Shown one piece after another: positions 8,390-17,085 of a stretch of DNA of 48,133 nucleotides (position 1 is the first letter of the stretch; every line of letters begins with the position of its first letter). Both the position numbers and the translations under genes were made by a program. The DNA is taken from positions 1 through 48,133 of the forward strand of contig JAKLLB010000023.1 of the NCBI GenBank assembly GCA_023150345.1, given 5' to 3'. The notes under the pieces were generated by a model. It ran no database searches. It was not told where the DNA came from and worked only from the letters and a program-made list of their open reading frames with translations. The DNA is from Aquabacterium sp. GTDB lineage: Bacteria > Pseudomonadota > Gammaproteobacteria > Burkholderiales > Burkholderiaceae_C.

Positions 8390-9613
8390 CTACGCCCGCA
8401 GCACCTTGGGCACGGGCGCGGGCCGCAGCCGGTAGGCGTCGGGCATGCCCGAGCCCAGCAGCGGTCGCAGGTACAGGCGGAAGGCGTCGGTGACGTCGGT
8501 GCCGTTGTCGGCGATGAAGGCGTCGTCCATCACGCGGGTTTTGCCGGCCACGTCTTCGAGCGGCACGAGTTCGTAGTCCACCGAGTAGAAGCCTGTGCGC
8601 TTGATGGCCACCGATCCGTCGCGCTCGCCCCACATGGCGTATTGCACCGCCTTCTCGCCGACTTCGCGCGCTTCGCGCTGGTCGACGTCGCTCACGCAGC
8701 CGACGAAGCTGCGCTGCACATAGCCGAAGGTGTCGCCGCGCACGCGTTTGATGCCCAGCTTCGCCTTGATCTCCTCGCACAGCAGATCGGCCAGCGCGCC
8801 CGAGCCCGACAGCTGCACGTTGCCGTGCGCGTCGGTCTCCAGGTCCTTGGCGAGCTGGGCGGCGATGGGCTTGCCCGCCGCATCGTGAATGCCCTCGGAA
8901 ACGGCGATGACACAGCGGCCGTGGCGCTGGTGCATGGCCTTCACGTCGGCCAGGAAGCGCTCGATCTCGAACACCCGCTCGGGCAGGTAGATCAGGTGCG
9001 GCCCGTCGTCGGGGAACTTCTTGCCTAAGGCAGAGGCGGCGGTGAGAAAGCCCGCGTGCCGACCCATCACCACCGCCACATAGACCCCGGGCAGCGCGGC
9101 ATTGTCGAGGTTGGCCCCGGCGAAGGCCTGGGCCACGAAGCGCGCGGCCGACGGGAAGCCCGGTGTGTGGTCGTTGGCCACCAGGTCGTTGTCGATGGTC
9201 TTGGGGATGTGGATGCTGCGCAGCGGGTAGCCGGCCTTGCGCGCCTCGTCGGCCACGATGCGCACGGTGTCCGACGAATCGTTGCCGCCGATGTAGAAGA
9301 AGTGCCCGATGCCGTGCGCGCGCAGCACCTTGAAGATCTCCTGGCAGTAGGCCAGGTCGGGCTTGTCGCGCGTGGAGCCCAGCGCCGAGGCCGGGGTGCC
9401 GGCCACCAGCTCGAGGTTGTGGCTGGTCTCCTGCGTGAGGTCGACGAAGTCCTCGTTGACGATGCCGCGCACGCCGTGGCGCGCACCGTACACACGGGCA
9501 ATGCCCTCGTGGCGGCGCGCCTCGAGCACCACGCCCACCAGCGACTGGTTGATCACCGCGGTGGGGCCGCCGCCCTGTGCGACGAGGATGCGGGTTCCGT
9601 CGGTCTGGCGCAT
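8390..9613 (-). CDS. pfp: 6-phosphofructokinase, pyrophosphate-dependent type
   Basis: 407 residues of the PFK superfamily. It shows GGGPTAVIN at the N-terminus, GGNDSSDT at the phosphoryl-donor site, PKTIDND at the catalytic loop and MGRHAGF. In ATP-dependent PFKs the donor loop reads GGDGS and the catalytic loop PGTIDND; Asp in the first (here GGND) and Lys in the second mark PPi-dependent enzymes. Expected reaction: fructose-6-phosphate + PPi <=> fructose-1,6-bisphosphate + Pi, reversible, cytoplasmic. An AGGAG sits just before the ATG at 9613. It is divergent from the marR gene. Confidence 0.88.
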   Translation of the reverse strand: MRQTDGTRILVAQGGGPTAVINQSLVGVVLEARRHEGIARVYGARHGVRGIVNEDFVDLTQETSHNLELVAGTPASALGSTRDKPDLAYCQEIFKVLRAHGIGHFFYIGGNDSSDTVRIVADEARKAGYPLRSIHIPKTIDNDLVANDHTPGFPSAARFVAQAFAGANLDNAALPGVYVAVVMGRHAGFLTAASALGKKFPDDGPHLIYLPERVFEIERFLADVKAMHQRHGRCVIAVSEGIHDAAGKPIAAQLAKDLETDAHGNVQLSGSGALADLLCEEIKAKLGIKRVRGDTFGYVQRSFVGCVSDVDQREAREVGEKAVQYAMWGERDGSVAIKRTGFYSVDYELVPLEDVAGKTRVMDDAFIADNGTDVTDAFRLYLRPLLGSGMPDAYRLRPAPVPKVLRA

Positions 9614-9738
9614 GCTTGGCTCCTGCGGATGGACGCCCGGTGCGGGCCGTGCCGCAAGGGTAGCGCCGCACGGGCGCGCTGCCCAGCGTGGCGGCGTTAC
9701 TTTCGGGTTACGGGCGCAGGCAGGGCGCCGGCTGATCG

Positions 9739-9767
9739 TTGACTTCTAAAGCATCCGCGCCTAGATT
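9739..9767 (+). promoter_or_regulatory. Candidate sigma-70 promoter for the MarR gene
   Basis: TTGACT (9739-9744), a 17-nt spacer and TAGATT (9762-9767) form a good sigma-70 match in an otherwise G/C-rich gap. The -10 ends only 2 nt before the ATG at 9770, so a transcript from here would start around 9774-9776, where the in-frame GTG codon (9776) would allow a leaderless start. Either the promoter is real and translation begins at that GTG, or it is a chance match. Confidence 0.4.
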
Positions 9768-9769
9768 CG

Positions 9770-10282
9770 ATGCCCGTGAACCCGCCCTCCGCCCGCCACC
9801 CCGAGCCCTCCGGGACCGACGCTCGCGCCGCTGGCGAGCGCGACGCCCTGAAGCTGTGGCTGCGCCTGCTGGCCTGCAGCACGCAGCTCGAGACCGAGGT
9901 GCGCCGGCGGCTGCGCGCGCGCTTCCAGGTCACGCTGTCGCGCTTCGACTACATGGCCCAGCTCTACCGCTACCCCGAGGGCCTGCGCATGAACGAGCTG
10001 TCGCGCCACCTGATGGTGACCGGGGGCAATGTGACCGGACTGACCGACGAGCTCGAAAAGCTGGGCTGGGTGCAGCGCCACACCGCCGCGGCCGACCGGC
10101 GCGCCTGCGTGCTCACGCTCACGGCGCAGGGGCGCAACCGCTTCGAGGGCATGGCGCGCGAGCACGAGGCCTGGGTGACCGAGCTGCTGGGGGGGCTGCG
10201 CGCCGCCGAGCTCCGCATGCTGCACGACCTGCTGGGCCGGTTGCGCGAGACGGTGGCGCTGCGCACCGGCGAGCCACCCTGA
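9770..10282 (+). CDS. MarR-family transcriptional regulator
   Basis: 170 residues with a winged helix-turn-helix: RFDYMAQLYRYPEGLRMNELS, a recognition region LMVTGGNVTGLTDELEKLGWV, and the wing signature DRRACVLTLT (the D-x-R-x5-LT pattern of MarR proteins). Such proteins are dimeric repressors released by small aromatic or phenolic ligands or by oxidation; one Cys (C43-region, LLACSTQ) is present. It is divergent from the phosphofructokinase gene across 156 bp, so it may act on that region, but no operator was identified. GTG at 9776 is an alternative start. Confidence 0.85.
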   Translation: MPVNPPSARHPEPSGTDARAAGERDALKLWLRLLACSTQLETEVRRRLRARFQVTLSRFDYMAQLYRYPEGLRMNELSRHLMVTGGNVTGLTDELEKLGWVQRHTAAADRRACVLTLTAQGRNRFEGMAREHEAWVTELLGGLRAAELRMLHDLLGRLRETVALRTGEPP

Positions 10283-10297
10283 CGCAGCGGGTGACCA

Positions 10298-10312
10298 GCC
10301 GGCGTGGCCGGC
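10298..10312. terminator. Short hairpin between convergent marR and tdk
   Basis: GCCGG/CCGGC arms around a 5-nt loop, followed by a second hairpin GGTTG/CAACC (10315-10327) that overlaps the tdk stop codon. The position between convergent genes suits a two-way terminator, but there is no T-run. Weak. Confidence 0.3.
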
Positions 10313-10321
10313 GGGGTTGGG

Positions 10322-10939
10322 TCAACCGAACAGGCCCGGCGCCCGCTGGGCGTCGTCGTCGTCGGCATAGAAGCATGCCGGACAGACGGCCCGGTAGCGC
10401 TCGTTGCCACCGATCTCCACCTGCGCACCCTCGGTGACGCGACGGCCCTGCGCGTCGAAACGCAGGTTCATCGTGGCCTTGCGGGCGCAGGCGCAGATCG
10501 ACTTCATCTCCTCGACATCGTCGGCCAGCGTCAGCAGCATCGCCGCGCCGGGAAATGCCTCGCCGCGGAAGTCGCTGCGCAGGCCGTAGCAGATCACCGG
10601 GATGTCCTCGCAGTGGGCCATGCGGTGCAGTTGCCGCACCTGCGCGGGCGTCAGGAACTGCGCTTCGTCGATGAGCACGCACGCCACCGCGGAAGAAGCC
10701 TCGAGATGCGCGCGGCGGAACTCCGTGTCGGTGCCGAAGGTGTCGGCACTGCGCTGCAGCCCCAGGCGCGAGCCGATCACGCCCGTGCCCGTGCGGTCGT
10801 CCAGCGCGGCCGTGAACAAGCGCACGCGCATGCCACGTTCCTCGTAGTTGTGGGCCACCTGCAGCAAGGCCGTGGACTTGCCGGCGTTCATCGCCGCATA
10901 GCGGAAGTAGAGCTTGCTCATTCGCGAGGCGTCGGTCAC
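10322..10939 (-). CDS. tdk: Thymidine kinase
   Basis: About 205 residues of the type II (TK1-like) family. It has the Walker A AAMNAGKST, Walker B VLIDEAQFL, the lasso/substrate region after GTDTEFRR, and zinc-binding cysteines in CACARKA and CPACF. It phosphorylates thymidine with ATP in the pyrimidine salvage route. ATG at 10939 gives MTDASRMSKLYF; the internal ATG at 10921 (MSKLYF) is equally or more plausible because homologs begin close to the KLYFRYAAM segment. A stand-alone gene. Confidence 0.92.
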   Translation of the reverse strand: MTDASRMSKLYFRYAAMNAGKSTALLQVAHNYEERGMRVRLFTAALDDRTGTGVIGSRLGLQRSADTFGTDTEFRRAHLEASSAVACVLIDEAQFLTPAQVRQLHRMAHCEDIPVICYGLRSDFRGEAFPGAAMLLTLADDVEEMKSICACARKATMNLRFDAQGRRVTEGAQVEIGGNERYRAVCPACFYADDDDAQRAPGLFG

Positions 10940-10990
10940 GGTCGGAGGGGCACGATCGTCCCGCCGGCCGCCACTGTAGCGGGCCCCGCA

Positions 10991-11006
10991 CGCGGGTTAA
11001 CCCGCG
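10991..11006. promoter_or_regulatory. 16-bp perfect palindrome between tdk and the glutamate-type transporter
   Basis: CGCGGGTTAACCCGCG is a perfect inverted repeat in the 201-bp divergent gap, 52 bp before the tdk start and 135 bp before the first binding-protein gene. It looks like a dimeric regulator site. No regulator gene is adjacent to assign it to. Confidence 0.45.
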
Positions 11007-11140
11007 CCGATCATGCGCGGTCTGCATGACCTTGCCCGCATTCAGCATTGGCACCGCCGCAGCCGCGTCCGTACAGTCCGCTCCCCATGTGTGGCACCCA
11101 CGTATTGCAGCGTGCCGCGAACGTGCTAACTTGTTGCCAC

Positions 11141-12076
11141 ATGCACCCTCCGATCTGCGTTCCGCATCCATGCCGGCCCAAGCCCCTGGGCCGCGCACTG
11201 CGCGCGTTGCTGGCGGCAACGCTGGGCATGGCGGCAGCGCAGGTCGATGCGGCCTCGCCGGTGCTCGATCGCATCCAGCAACGTGGTGCCATCGTGCTGG
11301 CCCACCGCGAGTCCTCGGTGCCGTTCTCCTATCTCGACGGCAACCGCAAGCCCGTGGGCTATGCGCTCGACCTGTGCCTGCGGCTGGCCGATGTCGTCAA
11401 GCGCAAGCTGAACCTGCCGGCGCTGAAGGTCGAGTACCTGCAGGTCACGCCGGCTGACCGCATCGCCGCCATCGCCGAGGGGCGTGCCGACCTCGAATGC
11501 GGCTCCACCACCAACAACGCCGAGCGCCGCGAGAAGGTGGCCTTCACGGTGCCGCACTACATCACCGGTGCCCGCTACATGGTGCGCGCCGACAGCCCGA
11601 TCACCGTGCTGTCGCAGTTCGAGGGCCGCAAGCTGGTCTCCACCAAGGGCACCACACCGCTGAAGGCCATCGACAAGGCCAACCGCGACGGACTGCTGCG
11701 CATCCAGATCCTCGAGGCTCCCGACCACGCCCGCGCCGTGGAGATGGTGGAGCAGGGCGAGGCCGACGGCTTCGCGATGGACGACGTGCTGCTGTACGGC
11801 CTGATGGCCGGCCGGCCAGACCCCGGCAAGCTCAAGGTGGTGGGCAAGTTCCTCACGATCGAGCCCCTGGCCATCATGCTGAGCAAGGACGACGCCGCGT
11901 TCAAACGCCTGGCCGACGACGAGATGAAGCGGCTGATCCACAGCGGTGACGCCCAGCGCGTCTACGAACGCTGGTTTCTTCAGCCGATCCCGCCCAAGAA
12001 TACGGCGCTGAACCTGCCCATGAACTACCTGCTGCGCGACTTCTGGAAGTACCCGACCGACCAGGTCCCCAACTGA
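11141..12076 (+). CDS. Amino-acid ABC transporter substrate-binding protein (GltI-like, first of two)
   Basis: 311 residues. A signal peptide is visible (positively charged PRPKPLGRALRALLAATLG, cleavage near AQVDA-A). The mature part is an SBP_bac_3 domain: GAIVLAHRESSVPFSYLDG, the ligand-site segment ECGSTTNNAERR, KGTTPLKA and the C-terminal YERWFLQPI. The closest relation is the next gene. A weak promoter-like pair (TTGCAG 11105-11110, 16-nt spacer, TAACTT 11127-11132) lies just upstream of ATG 11141. An upstream in-frame ATG at 11048 would place unlikely Cys/Pro-rich sequence before the signal peptide. Confidence 0.85.
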   Translation: MHPPICVPHPCRPKPLGRALRALLAATLGMAAAQVDAASPVLDRIQQRGAIVLAHRESSVPFSYLDGNRKPVGYALDLCLRLADVVKRKLNLPALKVEYLQVTPADRIAAIAEGRADLECGSTTNNAERREKVAFTVPHYITGARYMVRADSPITVLSQFEGRKLVSTKGTTPLKAIDKANRDGLLRIQILEAPDHARAVEMVEQGEADGFAMDDVLLYGLMAGRPDPGKLKVVGKFLTIEPLAIMLSKDDAAFKRLADDEMKRLIHSGDAQRVYERWFLQPIPPKNTALNLPMNYLLRDFWKYPTDQVPN

Positions 12077-12177
12077 CGGACGCGAGCCCCGACCACCCGT
12101 TTCCCCTGCTGCCGCTGGCCCTGGCCTCGGGCAGCCCCATCCCCCGTAGCTACCCCTGCTCTTTCGAAGGAGACACG

Positions 12178-13068
12178 ATGAAGAACACGTTGATCGCCCT
12201 GGCCGCCGTCCTGGCCGTGGGTGCGGCCCAGGCCGACACGCTCAAGAAGATCAAGGACTCCGGTGCCGTGACGATGGGCGTGCGTGAATCCTCCGGCGCA
12301 CTGTCCTACACCCTGGGCGACGGCAAGTACACCGGCTTCCACGTCGAGATCTGCCAGAAGGTGCTGGCCGATGTGCAGAAGTCGCTCGGCCTGGCCAAGC
12401 TCGACATCAAGTATCAGCCCGTCACCTCGCAGAACCGCATTCCGCTGGTGAGCAACGGCACCGTCGACATCGAGTGCGGCTCCACCACCAACAACGCCAC
12501 TCGCCAGAAGGACGTGGCATTCGCGGTCACCACGTTCGTGGAAGAAGTGCGCATGGCCGTGAAGGCCAACTCGGGCATCACCTCCATCGGCCAGCTCAAC
12601 GGCAAGAAGGTGGCCACCACCACCGGCACCACCTCGGTGCAGACGCTGCGCAAGCATGAGCGCGCCGGCGGCGTGAACTTCGAAGAGGTCTACGGCAAGG
12701 ACCACGCCGATAGCTTCCTGCTGCTGGATTCGGGCCGCGCCGACGCCTTCGTGATGGACGGCTCCATCCTTGCGGGCAACATCGCCAAGGCCAAGAACCC
12801 GGCCGACTTCAAGATCGTGGGCGAGGTGCTCTCGGTCGAGCCCATCGCCATCATGATGCGCAAGGACGACCCGGGCTTCAAGAAGGCCGTGGACGACAGC
12901 ATCAAGGCGATGATGAAGTCCGGCGACATCGCCAAGATGTACGACAAGTGGTTCATGCAGCCCATCGCGCCGGCCAACACCAAGGTGGGGCTGGCCGCCA
13001 GCGACAGCACCAAGGGCGCCTGGGCGAACCCGAACGACAAGCCGATGGAAGACTACGCGAAGAAGTGA
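12178..13068 (+). CDS. gltI: Glutamate/aspartate ABC transporter substrate-binding protein
   Basis: 296 residues with a signal peptide (LIALAAVLAVGAAQA). The SBP_bac_3 fold shows GAVTMGVRESSGALSYTLGDG, ECGSTTNNATRQ and TTGTTSVQ, typical of GltI/BztA-type glutamate-aspartate binders. An excellent AAGGAG (12167-12172) precedes the ATG. It delivers ligand to the GltJK permease encoded downstream. It is a paralog of the preceding gene: both carry the same ECGSTTNNA segment and the same domain layout. Confidence 0.92.
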   Translation: MKNTLIALAAVLAVGAAQADTLKKIKDSGAVTMGVRESSGALSYTLGDGKYTGFHVEICQKVLADVQKSLGLAKLDIKYQPVTSQNRIPLVSNGTVDIECGSTTNNATRQKDVAFAVTTFVEEVRMAVKANSGITSIGQLNGKKVATTTGTTSVQTLRKHERAGGVNFEEVYGKDHADSFLLLDSGRADAFVMDGSILAGNIAKAKNPADFKIVGEVLSVEPIAIMMRKDDPGFKKAVDDSIKAMMKSGDIAKMYDKWFMQPIAPANTKVGLAASDSTKGAWANPNDKPMEDYAKK

Positions 13069-13106
13069 CGCGCAGCGCCGATCCGCTGACTCCCAACGTG
13101 ATCTGA

Positions 13107-13165
13107 CGACGGGCGCGCCCCGGGTCGCCGCCATGGCGCGGCAGCACCGGGCTCCGCGCTCGTCG
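13107..13165 (+). terminator. Long imperfect stem-loop between gltI and gltJ (likely attenuator/stabiliser)
   Basis: Nested inverted arms CGACG (13107-13111)/CGTCG (13161-13165) and CCCGG/CCGGG surround an inner hairpin, followed by a G/T-rich run. The element sits in the 122-bp gap after the binding-protein gene. Such hairpins often raise binding-protein output over permease output by stabilising or terminating the mRNA. Fold predicted by eye. Confidence 0.45.
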
Positions 13166-13190
13166 GGTTTGTCGTCTTCCGGAGAGTGCC

Positions 13191-13937
13191 GTGAGCGCAT
13201 GGGACTGGCAGGTGTTCTGCAAGGACACCGCAACGGGCGAGGTGATGGCCCGCTGCGTGGGCGCGGGCCCGCGCGACATCACGTATTTCGAGTGGATGAT
13301 GTCCGCCTGGGGCTGGACCCTGAGCGTGGCACTGCTGGCACTGGTGGTGGCGCTGCTGGTCGGCTCGTTGATGGGCATCCTGCGCACCACGCCCAACAAG
13401 CTGCTCGTGGCCGTGGGCGCCACCTGGACCGAGATCTTCCGCAACATCCCGCTGCTGGTCCAGATCTTCCTCTGGTACCACGTCGTCCCGGCGCTGGTGC
13501 CGCCGCTCAAGGACGTCCCCAGCTTCTTCCTCGTGGTGCTGGGGCTGGGCTTCTTCACCTCGGCGCGCATTTCCGAACAGGTCAAGGCCGGCATCCTGGC
13601 GCTGCCGCGCGGGCAGCGCTATGCCGGCCTGGCGGTCGGGTTCACCCTGCCGCAGACCTACCGCTACGTGCTGCTGCCGATGGCCTTTCGCATCGTCATC
13701 CCGCCGCTGACCAGCGAGTCGATGAACATCATCAAGAATTCGTCGGTCGCCTTCGCGGTCAGCATCGCCGAGCTCACCATGTTCGCGATGCAGGCGCAGG
13801 AAGAAACCTCGCGCGGCATCGAGATCTACCTGGCGGTCACCGGCCTGTACTTCGTCTCGGCCTTCGCGGTCAACCGCGTCGCCTCGCTCATCGAGACCCG
13901 CGCACGGCTGCCGGGCATGATCGGGGGCAAAGCATGA
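13191..13937 (+). CDS. gltJ: Glutamate/aspartate ABC transporter permease GltJ
   Basis: 248 residues, HisM-type polar amino-acid permease. It has several membrane segments (about 40-62, 85-105, 115-135, 215-235) and the EAA loop with GQRYAGLAVGFTLPQTYRYVLLP facing the ATPase. ITYFEWMMSAWGWTLSVAL at the N-terminus is typical of GltJ. The start is GTG at 13191 preceded by GGAG (13181-13184). It forms the transport channel together with GltK. Confidence 0.9.
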   Translation: MSAWDWQVFCKDTATGEVMARCVGAGPRDITYFEWMMSAWGWTLSVALLALVVALLVGSLMGILRTTPNKLLVAVGATWTEIFRNIPLLVQIFLWYHVVPALVPPLKDVPSFFLVVLGLGFFTSARISEQVKAGILALPRGQRYAGLAVGFTLPQTYRYVLLPMAFRIVIPPLTSESMNIIKNSSVAFAVSIAELTMFAMQAQEETSRGIEIYLAVTGLYFVSAFAVNRVASLIETRARLPGMIGGKA

Positions 13938-14010
13938 GGCCCCGGCTCACGCCAGCGGCTCGCCAGCGCACAGCGCACGCTGGCCGCACGACCCACCGGC
14001 GGGAGGCGGC

Positions 14011-14676
14011 ATGAACCTCGACTTCGCCTTCCTGAACTGGGGTGTCGTCTCCAGCTACGTCGCCAAGGGCTTCTTCTTCTCGATTCAGCTCACGCTGATC
14101 GCCATGATCGGCGGCATCGCGCTGGGCACCCTGCTGGCTCTCATGCGCCTGTCGGGCAAGCCCTGGCTGGTATGGCCGGCCACCGTGTATGTGAACACGC
14201 TGCGCTCGATCCCGCTGGTGATGGTGATCCTGTGGTTCTTCCTGCTGATCCCGATGATCATCGGCCGCCCCATGGGCGCCGAGCTCTCGGCCATCATCAC
14301 CTTCACGGTATTCGAGGCCGCCTACTACTCCGAGATCATGCGCGCGGGCATCCAGAGCGTGCCGCGCGGCCAGGTGTACGCCGGCTATGCAGTGGGCATG
14401 AGCTATCGCCAGACCATGCAGCTCGTGGTGCTGCCGCAGGCCTTCCGCAACATGCTGCCGGTGCTGCTCACGCAGACCATCATCTTGTTCCAGGACACGT
14501 CGCTGGTCTATGCCATCGGCGCCTACGACCTGCTCAAGGGCTTCGAGATCGCGGGCAAGAACTTCAACCGGCCGGTCGAGACCTACCTCGTGGCCGCCGT
14601 CGTCTATTTCGTCATCTGCTTCAGCCTGTCCATGCTGGTTCGCCGGCTGCAGCAGAAGATTCAGATCATTCGATAA
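14011..14676 (+). CDS. gltK: Glutamate/aspartate ABC transporter permease GltK
   Basis: 221 residues, second HisM-type permease of the cassette. Membrane helices fill most of the length; the EAA loop reads [23 protein letters not shown], parallel to that of GltJ. Starts 73 bp after gltJ at ATG 14011 following GGGAGG (within 13999-14006). Its N-terminus ([19 protein letters not shown]) is characteristic of GltK. It ends 13 bp before the ATPase gene. Confidence 0.9.
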   Translation: MNLDFAFLNWGVVSSYVAKGFFFSIQLTLIAMIGGIALGTLLALMRLSGKPWLVWPATVYVNTLRSIPLVMVILWFFLLIPMIIGRPMGAELSAIITFTVFEAAYYSEIMRAGIQSVPRGQVYAGYAVGMSYRQTMQLVVLPQAFRNMLPVLLTQTIILFQDTSLVYAIGAYDLLKGFEIAGKNFNRPVETYLVAAVVYFVICFSLSMLVRRLQQKIQIIR

Positions 14677-14689
14677 CCAGGGGTCCGCG

Positions 14690-15424
<735 letters not shown>

Positions 15425-15476
15425 ACCGGCGCGGCGGTGGCTCACCCGAAACGCCGGTGCGAGCGGTCCACTGCCG

Positions 15477-17069
15477 TCAATGGCCCGACGGCTGCGGCGC
15501 GCGCGGCAGCCACAGCCGGAAGGTCGTGCCCACGCCCGGTGTGCTTTCGGCGTGGATGCGTCCGCCCATGGATTCGACGAGCTGGCGCGTCAGGGCCAGG
15601 CCCAGGCCGGTGCCGGGCACGGCGCTGTGCTGCGCCCCCAGCCGCTCGAACGGGCGGAACAACCGCGCCACCTGGTCCGCCGTGAGGCCGGCGCCGCTGT
15701 CGCTGATCGACAGTTCGACCCCGTCGCCTTCGGGGCGCAGATGCAGCTCGATGCGACCGTGCGCCCGGTTGTACTTCACCGCGTTGGACAGCAGGTTGCT
15801 CACGACTTGCTTGAGTCGCCGGCCATCGGCCAGCACCCAGGTGGACACCTCGGTGCCGGTCTCGACGTAGGCCAGGCCTGCGCGCTCGGCAGCCACCGCC
15901 AGCATCGCCCAGCTCTCGGCCACCACCGCCGGCAGCGACACCGGTCGCAACTGCATGTCGAGCCGGCCGGACTGCGCAGCCGACAGATCGAGCACCTCGT
16001 CCACCAACTCCAGCAGGTGGCGCCCGCTGGCCAGGATCTGCTCGGTCCAGGTCCGCTGGCGCGCGCCCAGCGTCGGATCGACCTCGAGCAGCTGCGCGAA
16101 CCCCAGCACCGCGTTCAGAGGCGTGCGCAGCTCATGGCTCACCCGCGACAGCAGCTCGGTCTTGGCACGATCGGCGCCTTCGGCACGGTCGCGCTCGATG
16201 CGCAGGGCCTCGGCCTCCTTGCGGCCGGTGATGTCCATCATCACGCCGATGCGCACCATCTCGCCCTCGACCGACGGCGCCGGTTGCGAACTCACCTGCA
16301 CCCATTTCTGCTGGCCGCCGTCGAGGCAGACCCGTAACTCCACCGCCAGTGGCTGCTGGGCGTGCACGCTGCGCGCGATGGCCTGGCCCACCCGGGCGGC
16401 ATCGTCCGGATGGATCAAGCGATCGAACGTCATCGGATCGGCGACCATTTGCTCGGGCGTGCAACCGAGCAGCTCGCGCACGCCGCCACTGCAATAGTCG
16501 ATGCGCCGCTGCCCATCGGCGCCGAAATGCAACCGGAACACGGCGCCGGGCACATGGTCGGTGACCAGCCGCAGCGTCTGCTCGCTGCGCGCCAGCTCGG
16601 CCTGCTGGCGCACGCGGTCCGTGATCTCCTCGAGCGTGCCTTCCAGGTAAAGCACCTGGCCCTGCGCGTCGTGCACCACATGGACGTTCTCGGTCACCCA
16701 CACCCGTTCCCGCTCGCGCCCGCGAAAGACCTCGGACACGAAGCCGGTGACCTGGCCGTCGCGCGCCAGCCGCTGCATCAGCCACTCTCGACGCCGCGGC
16801 TCGACGTAAAAGCCTTCCACCTCGCCGCCGGCGCCGGCCAGCAGCTCGGCCTCGCTGGCGGCGCCATGGAAGCGCACCAACGCCGGATTGGCGCGCAACA
16901 GCCGGCCGTGCACCGTGGAGCGAAAGGCGCCCACCGACAGCAGATCGAACAGCGTCGACACCGGCGCCCCATCGGCGCAGGCCATCGCCAGGGCGGGCAA
17001 CGCCAGCGGCGACAACAGGGCGACCGACTCGGTGGTCAGGCTCGCGGGTGGCGACGAAGCGTCCATCAT
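15477..17069 (-). CDS. Cytoplasmic PAS-domain sensor histidine kinase (orphan)
   Basis: 530 residues with no membrane helix. Two PAS-like modules (about 45-155 and 165-285, the second with a PAC end ITGRKEAEALRIERDR) are followed by HisKA with phospho-acceptor H312 in SRVSHELRTPLN, and a HATPase domain with N-box NLLSNAVKYN, DSGAGL and PGTGLGL. No response regulator or receiver domain is present here or next door. It starts 16 bp after the glgX stop on the same strand, so it is probably co-transcribed with it. Start is either of two adjacent ATGs (17069, 17066). Confidence 0.88.
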   Translation of the reverse strand: MMDASSPPASLTTESVALLSPLALPALAMACADGAPVSTLFDLLSVGAFRSTVHGRLLRANPALVRFHGAASEAELLAGAGGEVEGFYVEPRRREWLMQRLARDGQVTGFVSEVFRGRERERVWVTENVHVVHDAQGQVLYLEGTLEEITDRVRQQAELARSEQTLRLVTDHVPGAVFRLHFGADGQRRIDYCSGGVRELLGCTPEQMVADPMTFDRLIHPDDAARVGQAIARSVHAQQPLAVELRVCLDGGQQKWVQVSSQPAPSVEGEMVRIGVMMDITGRKEAEALRIERDRAEGADRAKTELLSRVSHELRTPLNAVLGFAQLLEVDPTLGARQRTWTEQILASGRHLLELVDEVLDLSAAQSGRLDMQLRPVSLPAVVAESWAMLAVAAERAGLAYVETGTEVSTWVLADGRRLKQVVSNLLSNAVKYNRAHGRIELHLRPEGDGVELSISDSGAGLTADQVARLFRPFERLGAQHSAVPGTGLGLALTRQLVESMGGRIHAESTPGVGTTFRLWLPRAPQPSGH

Positions 17070-17085
17070 GAGCTGCACTTGTAAC

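Noticed and set aside
15425-15458. ACCGGCG/CGCCGGT inverted repeat after gltL as a terminator
   Set aside because: Twenty-nucleotide loop and no T-run; not convincing enough to list as a terminator.
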